Part shown: piece by piece, positions 28,640-37,173 of the stretch
Numbering within the stretch: the first letter of the stretch is position 1
How the letters are laid out: every line of letters starts with the position of its first letter
Assembly: GCF_021646545.1 (NCBI RefSeq)
Contig: NZ_JAKIRP010000002.1
Location: forward strand, 620,001-684,000
Reading direction: 5' to 3'
Length of the DNA stretch: 64,000 bases
Source: Chitinophaga filiformis
GTDB lineage: Bacteria > Bacteroidota > Bacteroidia > Chitinophagales > Chitinophagaceae
Made by a program: the position numbers and the translations under genes
The notes under the pieces: model-generated
Told to the model about the DNA's origin: nothing
Databases searched by the model: none
The model's input: the letters and a program-made list of their open reading frames with translations, nothing else

Positions 28640-28990
28640 ATGAAGAATGCATTATTAAAAAAGAAAGCAAGGACACGTAAGCGTAAACGCAAGAAAGTTT
28701 ATCTGTTTTCACCGAAGGTGATCAATGGGAAAGACAGGCAGTATCTGTTTAATTTTCCCTTATTGTCCGTTATGGGCAAGGAAAATGGTCATTACGTGAT
28801 CGAAAATACCATGCTGTCTATCTTTGGCGTTGGCAGGACGGAGACAGAAGCCATGCGGGATTTTGCCGAGGTATTTGATGAAGCCTACAGGTGGTACAGC
28901 GAGCTCCCTGATGAGGCACTCACTCCCAAAATGCTTAGAATAAAGACAATGTTGAGCAACACGGTTAAAGGTATTATTGTCACTCCCTAG
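28640..28990 (+). CDS. small protein of unknown function with very basic N terminus
   Basis: 116 residues. The first 20 residues are nearly all Lys/Arg (KKKARTRKRKRKK), possibly nucleic-acid binding. The remainder (YLFNFPLLSVMGKENGHYVI; FGVGRTETEAMRDFAEVFDE) vaguely recalls HicB-like domains with a G-x-G-x-T-x-x-E-A pattern, but no HicA-like partner is nearby. ATG 28640 is preferred over an in-frame GTG at 28613. It lies 78 nt before the DUF2157 gene. Real but unassigned. Confidence 0.6.
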   Translation: MKNALLKKKARTRKRKRKKVYLFSPKVINGKDRQYLFNFPLLSVMGKENGHYVIENTMLSIFGVGRTETEAMRDFAEVFDEAYRWYSELPDEALTPKMLRIKTMLSNTVKGIIVTP

Positions 28991-29068
28991 CTGAAAACAG
29001 CCATTTTGATATTTATAGCTTGCTGATGTGAACTTATTGTTATACTTTTTCGCATCATTTCGAATGTT

Positions 29069-30046
29069 ATGGATATTGATTTGTTTGAACAACTTCAAAA
29101 AGAGGGGACTATTTCGGCTGCATCAGCAGAAAAAGTACGCACCATCGCAGCAAACAGGCTATTCTCTGTACACTGGGAACTCAAGACCATCCTGTACCTG
29201 GGCGTTCTCTTACTAAGCGGAGGCTTAGGGATACTGGTATATAAGAATATTGATACGATAGGTCATCAGGTCATTCTGCTGGCAATAGCAGTAGCTTGTG
29301 GCGGTTGCTTTTACTATAGCTTCCGCCATAAGTTACCTTTCTCCCGGGAGAAAGTACCTGCGCCTAACGGTTTTTTTGATTATATCCTGTTACTGGGGTG
29401 TTTGTTGCTGATCACCTTCATCACTTATCTGCAGGTGCAATACAATGTGTTTGGCACCAGGTATGGCGCGGCTACTTTCATCCCGATGCTGGTATTGTTT
29501 TTCTCAGCTTATTACTTTGATCACCTCGGTGTACTGAGTATGGCTATCACCAATCTGGCCGCCTGGATGGGCGTAACAGTAACACCGCTCCAGTTGTTAA
29601 GCGCCAACGATTTTTCCAGTTATACACTGATATATACCGGGTTAGTGCTGGGTGCTTTGCTGATAGTAGCTGCTTTACTGAGTCACCGCTTGCGGTTTAA
29701 AGCCCATTTCTCGTTCACCTACAGCAACTTCGGTACGCATATTTTTCTCATCGCGAACCTCGCGGGAATGTTTGCGGCATACGACGGAGCGTATGGATTA
29801 TGGTTCCTGTTGCTGGTGGCTGTAACTATTTTCTTCTACAACCAGGCCATGAAGCAGGGCTCTTTTTATTTCGTGCTGATCATTACATTATATGCATACA
29901 TAGGGCTGAGCTTTGTGATAGTAAGATTGTTGATGAGAACAGACTCAGAGGGAGGTATCTACGCCGGGCTATTGTATTTTATTATGTCCGGCATAGGCGC
30001 CATCTTATTGTTGATTAACATTAATAAAAAACTGAAGAAAGCATGA
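29069..30046 (+). CDS. DUF2157 membrane protein
   Basis: 325-residue inner-membrane protein. A cytoplasmic N-terminal helix region (MDIDLFEQLQKEGTISAASA) precedes about nine to ten hydrophobic segments (ILYLGVLLLSGGLGILVYKN; FDYILLLGCLLLITFITYL; YFVLIITLYAYIGLSFVIV). This layout matches DUF2157. Function unknown. Its stop overlaps the next start by 4 nt (30043-30046), so the two products are probably made in equal amounts and may form a complex. Confidence 0.82.
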   Translation: MDIDLFEQLQKEGTISAASAEKVRTIAANRLFSVHWELKTILYLGVLLLSGGLGILVYKNIDTIGHQVILLAIAVACGGCFYYSFRHKLPFSREKVPAPNGFFDYILLLGCLLLITFITYLQVQYNVFGTRYGAATFIPMLVLFFSAYYFDHLGVLSMAITNLAAWMGVTVTPLQLLSANDFSSYTLIYTGLVLGALLIVAALLSHRLRFKAHFSFTYSNFGTHIFLIANLAGMFAAYDGAYGLWFLLLVAVTIFFYNQAMKQGSFYFVLIITLYAYIGLSFVIVRLLMRTDSEGGIYAGLLYFIMSGIGAILLLININKKLKKA

Positions 30047-31212
30047 TCGCATATAACAGTCAGTCGTTAGACAACGTGTATGTACAGGAACAGGCCGGGA
30101 TGGCGAAGAATGCAGACTGCATTACGGCGGAGGAGTACAATGCCATCACAACAGCATATCCGGCCGATCTTTATACGCCCAATCCCTACATGCGTATCGG
30201 CATTTTTATCCTGACGGCCATCATCCTCCTGTTTTCCTTCGGTTTATTTTGCCTCTTGTTCATGGCGGGAGGTGAGGGTGCTTTCGCTTTCCTCTGTATG
30301 CTTTTCGGCGCCGGCTCTTATGGCCTTGCTGAATATATGATACGTGAAAAGAAACATTATAAATCAGGAGCCGATGCCGCTTTGATATGGGGTGCAGGTA
30401 TCTTTTTGCTTTCAGCATTAGGCATCGCTACCGATGCTGATGCACCTGCATGGGTATGGTGTTTTGCAGCGCTGATATTATCGCTCTATTTTGTGTTGCG
30501 CTTCGCGGATGTCAGTATGAGCATAGTCGCCCATTTGTCTTTTCTTGGCCTGATCTTTTCCGGATGTGTTGAATTGGGCAATATTGCAAAGCTGATCATC
30601 CCCTTCATGGTTATGCTGGCTTCAGCAGCTGTATATTTTCTTTCAGTGAAACTGATAGCGGTACATACCTACCGGCATTATAAAAAATGTTTGCAGATGT
30701 TACAGGTCTGCGCACTGATCACGCTCTATCTGGGTGGAAATTATTTCGTGGTGAGGGAGGTAAGTAATGAAATGTTCAATATGGATCTGCAACCTGGTCA
30801 GGACATTCCCGGGGGATGGTTTTTCTGGATACTGACAGTCACATTGCCGTTGCTGTATATTTATGCAGGCATCCGCAGGAAAGACCGGATACTGATCTGT
30901 GTGGGGCTGGTGCTGGTAGCCGGTATCGTGTACACCATCCGTTATTATCACAGTGTGGCTCCGCTTGAAGTAGCCATGACGCTGGGAGGTTTGGCGATGA
31001 TCGGCATTGCCTATGCAGTGATCCGTTATCTCAAAACGCCGCGTCACGGTTTTACAGAAGCATCTTCTGACGAGAGACATGCCATGGAAGCTATACAGAT
31101 AGAATCACTGGTAATTGCGCAAACCATGAGCCATGCTGCTACTCCACAGCCAAATCAGCTGGAATTTGGCGGAGGCACGGGTGGTGGCGGTGGCGCCTCC
31201 GGTGATTATTAA
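30043..31212 (+). CDS. polytopic membrane protein with glycine-rich tail, partner of DUF2157 protein
   Basis: 389 residues, about ten membrane segments (IGIFILTAIILLFSFGLFCL; ILTVTLPLLYIYAGI), preceded by a soluble stretch (EQAGMAKNADCITAEEYNAI). It resembles the DUF4401-type companions of DUF2157 proteins. The C terminus ends in GGGTGGGGGASGDY, a tail like that of TPM-domain and DUF2207 membrane proteins. Translationally coupled to the gene before it. Function unknown. Confidence 0.75.
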   Translation: MIAYNSQSLDNVYVQEQAGMAKNADCITAEEYNAITTAYPADLYTPNPYMRIGIFILTAIILLFSFGLFCLLFMAGGEGAFAFLCMLFGAGSYGLAEYMIREKKHYKSGADAALIWGAGIFLLSALGIATDADAPAWVWCFAALILSLYFVLRFADVSMSIVAHLSFLGLIFSGCVELGNIAKLIIPFMVMLASAAVYFLSVKLIAVHTYRHYKKCLQMLQVCALITLYLGGNYFVVREVSNEMFNMDLQPGQDIPGGWFFWILTVTLPLLYIYAGIRRKDRILICVGLVLVAGIVYTIRYYHSVAPLEVAMTLGGLAMIGIAYAVIRYLKTPRHGFTEASSDERHAMEAIQIESLVIAQTMSHAATPQPNQLEFGGGTGGGGGASGDY

Positions 31213-31271
31213 AGGTGACCGCCCGGTAATTTGAGCGGCCACCTGATACTTGCCTGCATTGTAGTATATCG

Positions 31272-32945
31272 TCAGACGGTGAAACGGAAATAAGACCATT
31301 CAGACCAGGAACAATAACGGTCGCCTACTTTGGCTCTTACACGCCAGCGTCCTGGTTGTGCACCCACGAAGTTATGATTGAAGGAAGTGCCTGTAATGTT
31401 GTGGTATACGCCAAAGCTACGGAAAGATTGAGCTGCCCACTGACCTGCCGTGATAGCGCCAAAAGCGTCTATTTCCAGCGAGTAGGTTGCCCCCGGTATA
31501 TTTACCGGCGCCCAGCGGAAGGTCATCGTGCGGGGGTAGTGATTGAACACTGATCCGTCGGCAGGTTCCTGTAGTCTCGGTACTGCGCCTTTCCACCAGG
31601 TGAGGGTAGGATCTCCCAGAATACTCATACCATAGAACCATTGTCTTTCACCGAGGTCATGATCTGCACCGCGGGCCTGCCACCATTGGGTGAGCGCAGA
31701 GCCGATACAACTGCCTTTACCGATGGGCTCATAGAAGTCAGCAAAGAACAGCATAGAACCGGTTTTGGTACTACCCACTACCGTTAATCCCATATTCGTT
31801 TCGCCTCCTGTCTTATCGAAAATGTACCATCCGCCGAGATAGTCATTTTCGGTAAAACGTGCAGTGCTACAGCAGAACAGGTTGAAGAAATTGGCGTTCG
31901 GACAACGTTCGTCGCGGAAATAAGACCTGTCGATCCACTCTGTCGTGCCTTCTGCGGGAATACGGAAGGAATGTACATGTGGAGATGAATGGGAACATAA
32001 TTGTACAAAGGAGCGCGTCTTGTTAATTTCTGTCTTGTACAGGTCAGCATCTGTAATGTCTGGATTGGTGTATTTCGTTATATAGGCAGAAGGGGTCATC
32101 AGGTCCATCTCACAATCATCAAAACCGGTCCAGTCATCTTCCACATACGCCAGTGCAGAGCGGGAATGACCCAGTGAGCCGACACGGAACAGGTGATTGC
32201 GGTCAAAATAGTTGTTGATCAGCGCCACATCATTACCGCCGGAAGTGGGCGTCCAGATACGTCCTACCCAGATCTCAGGTGTAACATTGCCGCTTACTGC
32301 ATTATACTTGCCATCTCCGTCAGCGTCCGTCCAGGTACCGTTGGTATCCATGTAGAACAGATCGCAGGGGAATTCAGCATGTGCACCGTAAAAATCGTCG
32401 TCCATTTCAAACCATGCTACAGGAATAGCGCCTACCATTACAACGCCTGCCGGCGCCTTATCGCGGATATAGTTCCTGATATAGGCTGGCTTGCCTCCCC
32501 GCACCACGTGAATAGTAGCCCAGAAGCCGTCCCGGCCCAGGTCCAGTACATAACGGTGGATACGCTCTTTCACCTGTTCAAAGATATCGGCATGTACCAT
32601 CACCAATACCTTACCACGGGTAAAACGGAACTTGTTGTAAGTATTCAGGTAGCTTTCTCCGGCAGGGTAGGACGGCCGGGGTTTATCTTCAATGAGGGGT
32701 TTCAACTCCAGAAAATTCTTGTAACGCGACAGGTAGTCATTGTAAGTTTGCAGCTGTATATTCTCTCTGTCAGTCAGCCGCAGGTTACGAACACTCTTAT
32801 AAGCCTGCCCAAGTTTGTAGTTGCGGCCCACAGCTTCAAGGTTGAAGATAGTCCTGTCCTGTACGACCTGTGTACGGATATGCTGCAGGTCCACAAGCGC
32901 CTGCTTTTCATCTGCTGATGTCTGGTTTTTCTTTTCTTTTGACAT
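31272..32945 (-). CDS. gingipain-like C25 cysteine peptidase without signal peptide
   Basis: 557 residues resembling the catalytic unit of C25 peptidases. Features in order: VLVMVHADIFEQVKERIHRY, DLFYMDTNGTWTDADGDGKY (calcium-binding-like), PEIWVGRI, the catalytic His region QLCSHSSPHVHSF (His319 to His325), and the nucleophile region NLFCCSTARF (Cys358/359). An Ig-like/FN3-like C-terminal domain follows (about 460-557; PADGSVFNHYPRTMTFRWAP). In contrast to true gingipains, there is no signal peptide (MSKEKKNQTSADEKQALV) and no T9SS domain. Export route and target are unknown. It converges with the DUF2157 pair and is not in an operon with the C1A protease 4 kb away. Confidence 0.8.
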   Translation of the reverse strand: MSKEKKNQTSADEKQALVDLQHIRTQVVQDRTIFNLEAVGRNYKLGQAYKSVRNLRLTDRENIQLQTYNDYLSRYKNFLELKPLIEDKPRPSYPAGESYLNTYNKFRFTRGKVLVMVHADIFEQVKERIHRYVLDLGRDGFWATIHVVRGGKPAYIRNYIRDKAPAGVVMVGAIPVAWFEMDDDFYGAHAEFPCDLFYMDTNGTWTDADGDGKYNAVSGNVTPEIWVGRIWTPTSGGNDVALINNYFDRNHLFRVGSLGHSRSALAYVEDDWTGFDDCEMDLMTPSAYITKYTNPDITDADLYKTEINKTRSFVQLCSHSSPHVHSFRIPAEGTTEWIDRSYFRDERCPNANFFNLFCCSTARFTENDYLGGWYIFDKTGGETNMGLTVVGSTKTGSMLFFADFYEPIGKGSCIGSALTQWWQARGADHDLGERQWFYGMSILGDPTLTWWKGAVPRLQEPADGSVFNHYPRTMTFRWAPVNIPGATYSLEIDAFGAITAGQWAAQSFRSFGVYHNITGTSFNHNFVGAQPGRWRVRAKVGDRYCSWSEWSYFRFTV

Positions 32946-33132
32946 TTTGGGGTGTTTTGGGTGTTAACGATGCTCACAAAGGTAATATGCTGAAATGTAA
33001 GCCATTAGGTAGTAAATACGTGATTTGTGCGTATTTATACCTGAAATGAAATTGAGATGTAGGGACGGGCTGTAAGATGGGGGCTTTTGTACGAGATATT
33101 TCCGGGATATGACTTCGATATAGTCACGTACA

Positions 33133-33220
33133 AACAATGGTTCTCCTATGGTCATCTTACGTTCATCTTACGTCCCGGAACGTAAGATGAACGTAAGATG
33201 AGCATAGGAGAAGCATTGTT
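33133..33220. repeat. 88-bp near-perfect palindrome built of four 11-bp units
   Basis: Arm 33133-33173 pairs with 33180-33220 at 39 of 41 positions, leaving a 6-nt centre CCCGGA. Each arm contains TCATCTTACGT twice in tandem. A further GTAAGATG lies at 33072-33079, and TTTGTACG/CGTACAAA flanks bases to the left. It fills most of the space between the C25 gene and the desaturase. No clear T-tract follows, so it may be a cruciform/REP-like element or operator rather than a plain terminator. Confidence 0.85.
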
Positions 33221-33268
33221 AAGACGAGATCAGGACGAAGTTTAATCCTGATTTGAAACAGGAATGCG

Positions 33269-34339
33269 TTACACCGCTACTGCACGTACCGGAGCCGGTT
33301 GAGCTTTCAATTGTCTGATAGTGATCATTTTATTGACCTCCGGACTCCAGATCTTCAGTTTCAGGCAAGCCCAGATAGCCCCTGGCGACAGGGAGGTGGT
33401 TTTTGCCTGCTGTAATTCCGGAATAGCTGCCATAGCCTCAGGTAGGCGGTAAAAAGGTATACGCGAGTTCAGGTGGTGAATATGATGATAGCCGATATTG
33501 CCGGTTACCCATTTCCAGAAAGGACTCATCAGCATATAACTGGAAGACGCCATAGCCGCATTGTCATGACACCAGCCTTCTTTGTCCCTGAAGGTTACGC
33601 CAGGGAAATTATGCTGTGCATAGAACAGGTAGGCGCCGATGGCGCAGGCGATGAAAAACGGTATGATCAGCAGTAATAACAGGCTGAGCCAACCCATAAA
33701 AACAAAAAGCAGCGTACCGGCAGTGAAATGCAAGACGAGCGCCAGCAGTGAGTCCATATGGCGGGAAGGGCTACTCGTAAACGAACGCAGGCTCATACCC
33801 ACCATAAACATGCTGATATATCCGAATAGGATGGTAACCGGGTGACGGGCAGCCAGGTAAGAACGCCTTTCAGCAGGAGTCGATTCCAGGTATTTCTGCT
33901 GCGTCATAATGGGAAAGGAACCAATACTGGCTGTAAACAGCTTGGAATTGTGTGCATGATGATAGTCGTGCGAGCGTTTCCAGATGCTGGCAGGCGCCAG
34001 TATAAACACACCAAAGGCACTGAACAGCACTTTGGCTGCCGTTGATTGGTAAAGAATAGTGTGATGCTGATAATCATGATAGATCACAAACATCCGGACA
34101 ATTACCAGCCCGGACAGTATACTGCAAAGAATGCGTAAAAGCAGCCAGGGAAGGAGGGCAGTGCCTGCAAAAAGTCCAGCCAGTATTACCGCGGTGGAAA
34201 GGGTATAATACCAGCTTTTCCAGCGGGTCTCTTTCGCGTATGGTTTTGTGGCAAGGATCAGTTGTTTTCCTGTTAGCATTGGTTCTGAAAGTAATAATAA
34301 GTAGGTATTGTAATAAGGTATAGGATAATTGTTTCTCAA
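33269..34339 (-). CDS. membrane fatty-acid desaturase family protein
   Basis: 356-residue integral membrane di-iron enzyme predicted to introduce a double bond or hydroxyl into acyl chains. The three His clusters are present: HDYQHH, HDYHHAHN and GYHHIHHLN. Four to five membrane segments (YTLSTAVILAGLFAGTALLP; LLLLIIPFFIACAIGAYLFY). The ATG at 34339 overlaps the stop of the acyltransferase gene (ATGA), which argues for this start; an internal ATG at 34279 (MLTGKQLILATKPY) is closer to family starts and remains possible. Substrate (phospholipid acyl, carotenoid or aryl polyene related) is not clear. Confidence 0.88.
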   Translation of the reverse strand: MRNNYPIPYYNTYLLLLSEPMLTGKQLILATKPYAKETRWKSWYYTLSTAVILAGLFAGTALLPWLLLRILCSILSGLVIVRMFVIYHDYQHHTILYQSTAAKVLFSAFGVFILAPASIWKRSHDYHHAHNSKLFTASIGSFPIMTQQKYLESTPAERRSYLAARHPVTILFGYISMFMVGMSLRSFTSSPSRHMDSLLALVLHFTAGTLLFVFMGWLSLLLLLIIPFFIACAIGAYLFYAQHNFPGVTFRDKEGWCHDNAAMASSSYMLMSPFWKWVTGNIGYHHIHHLNSRIPFYRLPEAMAAIPELQQAKTTSLSPGAIWACLKLKIWSPEVNKMITIRQLKAQPAPVRAVAV

Positions 34340-35241
34340 ATGGCGGCTACCGGTGCAGCTGGCTGTTTGGCAGCTTCGGGCCGTTTATGTTTCCATCTTC
34401 TATGGCTCCAGAGCCAGAATTCAGGATGAGCGCAGATGTCCTGTTCCAGCGCCTGCGTATGAGCCGTGGTGATTTCTCCATCTTTGGTAGATGCCGGTTC
34501 GTCAAACAGTGTGCGTGCGGAAATCTCGTAGTAGCCGCGTTTTACGCGCTGTACCCGCACATACACCACCGGATAGTTCATTTTACGGGCAATCTTTTCT
34601 GTACCCTGGAATACAGGAGTGTCCTGATTCAGGAAGTTTGTCCAGTAAGCACTGTTAGGAGCAGGTGTCTGGTCGGCAATGAAAGCGGTGGCGTCCAGCT
34701 CGCTTCTGTGTGCTACCATGTCGCGGAAAGTATCTTTCATGCTGATGAGACCTGTACCAAAACGGGTACGCATGCGGTACATCAGTCCATTGAAGTATTT
34801 ATTGCTGAGAGGATGGTAAACCACATACAGGTGGTGTTTACCCTGGAGACTGAAAGTATTACCTGCCCACTCCCAGTTACCATAATGCCCCATAACGATC
34901 ATAATGCTCCTGTTTTCGGCCGCATAACGGTCAAAAAGCGCCTGTGCCTCTGGTGTGAGTTTACAGCGCCTGATAGCGGCCGTGCGGGAGATAGTCAGTG
35001 TTTTGAACGTTTCCAGCAGCAGATCGCAGAAATAGCGGTAAAAACGGCGGCGGATCTGTTCGATCTCCTTCGCAGATTTCTCAGGGAAAGCGTTTTGCAG
35101 ATTTTGAAGTACCACCTTTTTACGATAACCAATTACATAATACAGTAAAAGGAACATCACATCACAGACACCGTAGAATAACGGGAACGGTAACAGGGAT
35201 ATAAGATAGATAAACGGTAGTACGATATAATAAGTCAGCAT
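34336..35241 (-). CDS. LpxL/HtrB-like lysophospholipid or lipid A acyltransferase
   Basis: 301-residue membrane-associated acyltransferase. N-terminal hydrophobic anchor (YYIVLPFIYLISLLPFPLF), then the catalytic HxxxxE motif in MGHYGNWEW and the later FIADQTPAPNSAYWTNFL region typical of the late acyltransferase family. Predicted to add a secondary acyl chain to lipid A or a related lipid. First gene of a coupled pair with the desaturase, suggesting remodelling of the same lipid. Confidence 0.9.
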   Translation of the reverse strand: MLTYYIVLPFIYLISLLPFPLFYGVCDVMFLLLYYVIGYRKKVVLQNLQNAFPEKSAKEIEQIRRRFYRYFCDLLLETFKTLTISRTAAIRRCKLTPEAQALFDRYAAENRSIMIVMGHYGNWEWAGNTFSLQGKHHLYVVYHPLSNKYFNGLMYRMRTRFGTGLISMKDTFRDMVAHRSELDATAFIADQTPAPNSAYWTNFLNQDTPVFQGTEKIARKMNYPVVYVRVQRVKRGYYEISARTLFDEPASTKDGEITTAHTQALEQDICAHPEFWLWSHRRWKHKRPEAAKQPAAPVAAI

Positions 35242-35310
35242 TGGTTCAAAATTACAAATTAAAAATTAATATAAAACAATGCATTTTAGTTGTATATGTA
35301 GTGAAAATCG

Positions 35311-35346
35311 GTTTCAATTGTATCGAAATTGAGTTTCAATTGTATC
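35311..35346 (+). promoter_or_regulatory. 14-nt direct repeat upstream of the fucosidase gene
   Basis: GTTTCAATTGTATC occurs at 35311-35324 and again at 35333-35346, a 22-bp period (two helical turns), each with the palindrome CAATTG. It lies about 105-140 bp upstream of the GH29 start at 35451 and could be a regulator binding site. Inference only. Confidence 0.4.
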
Positions 35347-35450
35347 ATTGACGGCTATTCATCTCCGAACCCCTATCCCCATACCCGATTTTGCTTGTAT
35401 TTGCTGGCATTTCTCTGTATTATTATTGCTCATGCAAATGTGACCAAAAT

Positions 35451-36794
35451 ATGTTTAGACGAATTTTACTGGCAGCCTGCGCCTTTGTCATGTGTATCAG
35501 TACCAGCGCACAAAAGACTGCCAATGATCCTGCGAAGGAAAAATGGTTTATGGACCTTGGATTAGGAATGTTCATTCACTGGAGCGTGGACGTGCAGGTT
35601 GGCGCTGTTATCAGCCATTCCATGGCGGGCGCCTCTGACGATTATCTGGAACGTTTTACGACAGAATTGCCCAAAACGTTTAATCCGCACAAGTTCAACC
35701 CGGACGACTGGGCGGTACTGGCCAGGCTGGCAGGGATGAAGTACATCGTCTTTACAGCTAAACATCATGCGGGTTTCTGTATGTGGGACACTAAAACAAC
35801 GCCTTTCAACATTATGAACACCCCTTTCAAAAAAGATGCGACCCGCGCCATCTTTGATGCTTTCCGAAAACAGGGGATTGCCATCGGCGTCTACTTCTCT
35901 CCCGAAGATTTTTACTACCTCTATAAGCATAAAGTACCTATTGGCAGAATGCAGTTACCACAGCATTTCCCGGAAAAAAATCCCGGTCTGATGGCCTATG
36001 ATAAGTCGCAGCTGAAAGAGCTGCTGACCAACTACGGTAAGATCGATTTTATCTTCTTTGACGGACCGGCAGAAGGCCTGAAAGAATATGCCTGGGAACT
36101 GCAGCCGGATATTGTGGTCACCCGCGGACAAATGAACACACCCGAACAGGAATTGCCGGCGGCTATCATGCCCGGTCCCTGGGAGGCCTGTTTTACAATG
36201 GGGACTGACTGGCAGTACAAGCCGACCAATGACCCGCAGAAGTCCGGAACGGAAATGATCAATATGCTGATAGAGACACGCGCAAAAGGGGGTAATCTTT
36301 TGCTGAATGTTGGTCCGAAACCCGATGGAGAGATCCAGATAGAGCAGGAGGCCCTGCTGCGTGAACTGGCGCTTTGGAACCTGGCGAATGGAGAGGCGGT
36401 GCAGGGGGTAAGGCCTTGGCATATTGCAAGGGAAGGAAACATATGGTTCACCCGTGGAAAAGATACGAGTACCGTATACGCATTCGTGCCCGGAGGCAAA
36501 GACTGGAAATATGGGGAAAGGAAAGACCTGGTGATACGCACGCTGGAAGGTACACCGCAAACCAAAGTGTCTATCCTCGGATATGCCAGTGAGCTGGTGG
36601 AATATAAGGAAGGATTTGACGCAGGGATCTATTCGCAGTCAACGCCGGTAGGACTGCTGATCAGCGCTGTGAACGGACAGCGTTTTTATACTGACAGGAA
36701 GTGGCCAAACCCTGTCGTGATAAAGATCGAAAATGTAAAATACAGGCCGGTGACAACAAGCTATAAACAGAGCACTTTAGATGGCGCCAAATAA
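35451..36794 (+). CDS. alpha-L-fucosidase, GH29
   Basis: 447-residue exported glycosidase removing terminal L-fucose. From ATG 35451 it has a signal peptide (MFRRILLAACAFVMCISTSA-Q); an in-frame upstream ATG at 35391 would add 20 residues before it. GH29 features: GMFIHWSV, YIVFTAKHHAGFCMWDTKTT, and IDFIFFDGP with candidate nucleophile Asp204; GGNLLLNVGPKPDGEI follows. A C-terminal beta domain is present (about 340-447). Periplasmic or surface location expected. It stands alone on the plus strand, with a direct repeat upstream and a weak hairpin downstream. Confidence 0.93.
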   Translation: MFRRILLAACAFVMCISTSAQKTANDPAKEKWFMDLGLGMFIHWSVDVQVGAVISHSMAGASDDYLERFTTELPKTFNPHKFNPDDWAVLARLAGMKYIVFTAKHHAGFCMWDTKTTPFNIMNTPFKKDATRAIFDAFRKQGIAIGVYFSPEDFYYLYKHKVPIGRMQLPQHFPEKNPGLMAYDKSQLKELLTNYGKIDFIFFDGPAEGLKEYAWELQPDIVVTRGQMNTPEQELPAAIMPGPWEACFTMGTDWQYKPTNDPQKSGTEMINMLIETRAKGGNLLLNVGPKPDGEIQIEQEALLRELALWNLANGEAVQGVRPWHIAREGNIWFTRGKDTSTVYAFVPGGKDWKYGERKDLVIRTLEGTPQTKVSILGYASELVEYKEGFDAGIYSQSTPVGLLISAVNGQRFYTDRKWPNPVVIKIENVKYRPVTTSYKQSTLDGAK

Positions 36795-36802
36795 AAGGGA
36801 AT

Positions 36803-36847
36803 ATTCCTGCAGGACTATATAAACAGATATGTAGTTCTGCAGGGAAT
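36803..36847 (+). terminator. imperfect hairpin after the fucosidase gene
   Basis: ATTCCTGCAGGACTA (36803-36817) pairs with TAGTTCTGCAGGGAAT (36832-36847) with one bulge and one G-U. It starts 8 nt after the stop. No strong T-tract, so termination is uncertain. The rest of 36848-37173 shows no gene but has a small dyad (AGCCGG-CAATA-CCGGCT, 36946-36962). Confidence 0.35.
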
Positions 36848-37036
36848 TTCAGATACTACCCGTGCCGTATATACGTCACTGTTTTGACCATAAATCAATC
36901 TCTTCTGTTGACTCCGCTATTACCATCACATCGGGCATCGTATTAAGCCGGCAATACCGGCTAATAAGTTCTCCCAGCGCCCTTCACACGTTATTTCTCT
37001 ATCCACTAAAATATTTTTAGTTTAATTAAAGTTCCC

Positions 37037-37044
37037 TATTTTTG
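37037..37044 (+). promoter_or_regulatory. candidate -7 promoter element for the DsrE-like/cytochrome pair
   Basis: TATTTTTG matches TAnnTTTG exactly. A T-rich stretch (TTTTTAG) sits about 19 nt upstream where a -33 TTG is expected. It would give a leader of about 120 nt before the ATG at 37174. Confidence 0.4.
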
Positions 37045-37173
37045 TCTTGTTGATAATCACATCTATCCTTACTTCACATGTAACCGACCGTATTTCAGAA
37101 AAGCAATGTAGCCTGTCCCTCAAGCAGCTATGTTATCGTTTTGCCACAACAGGAGTTATCTAAATACTGACAT

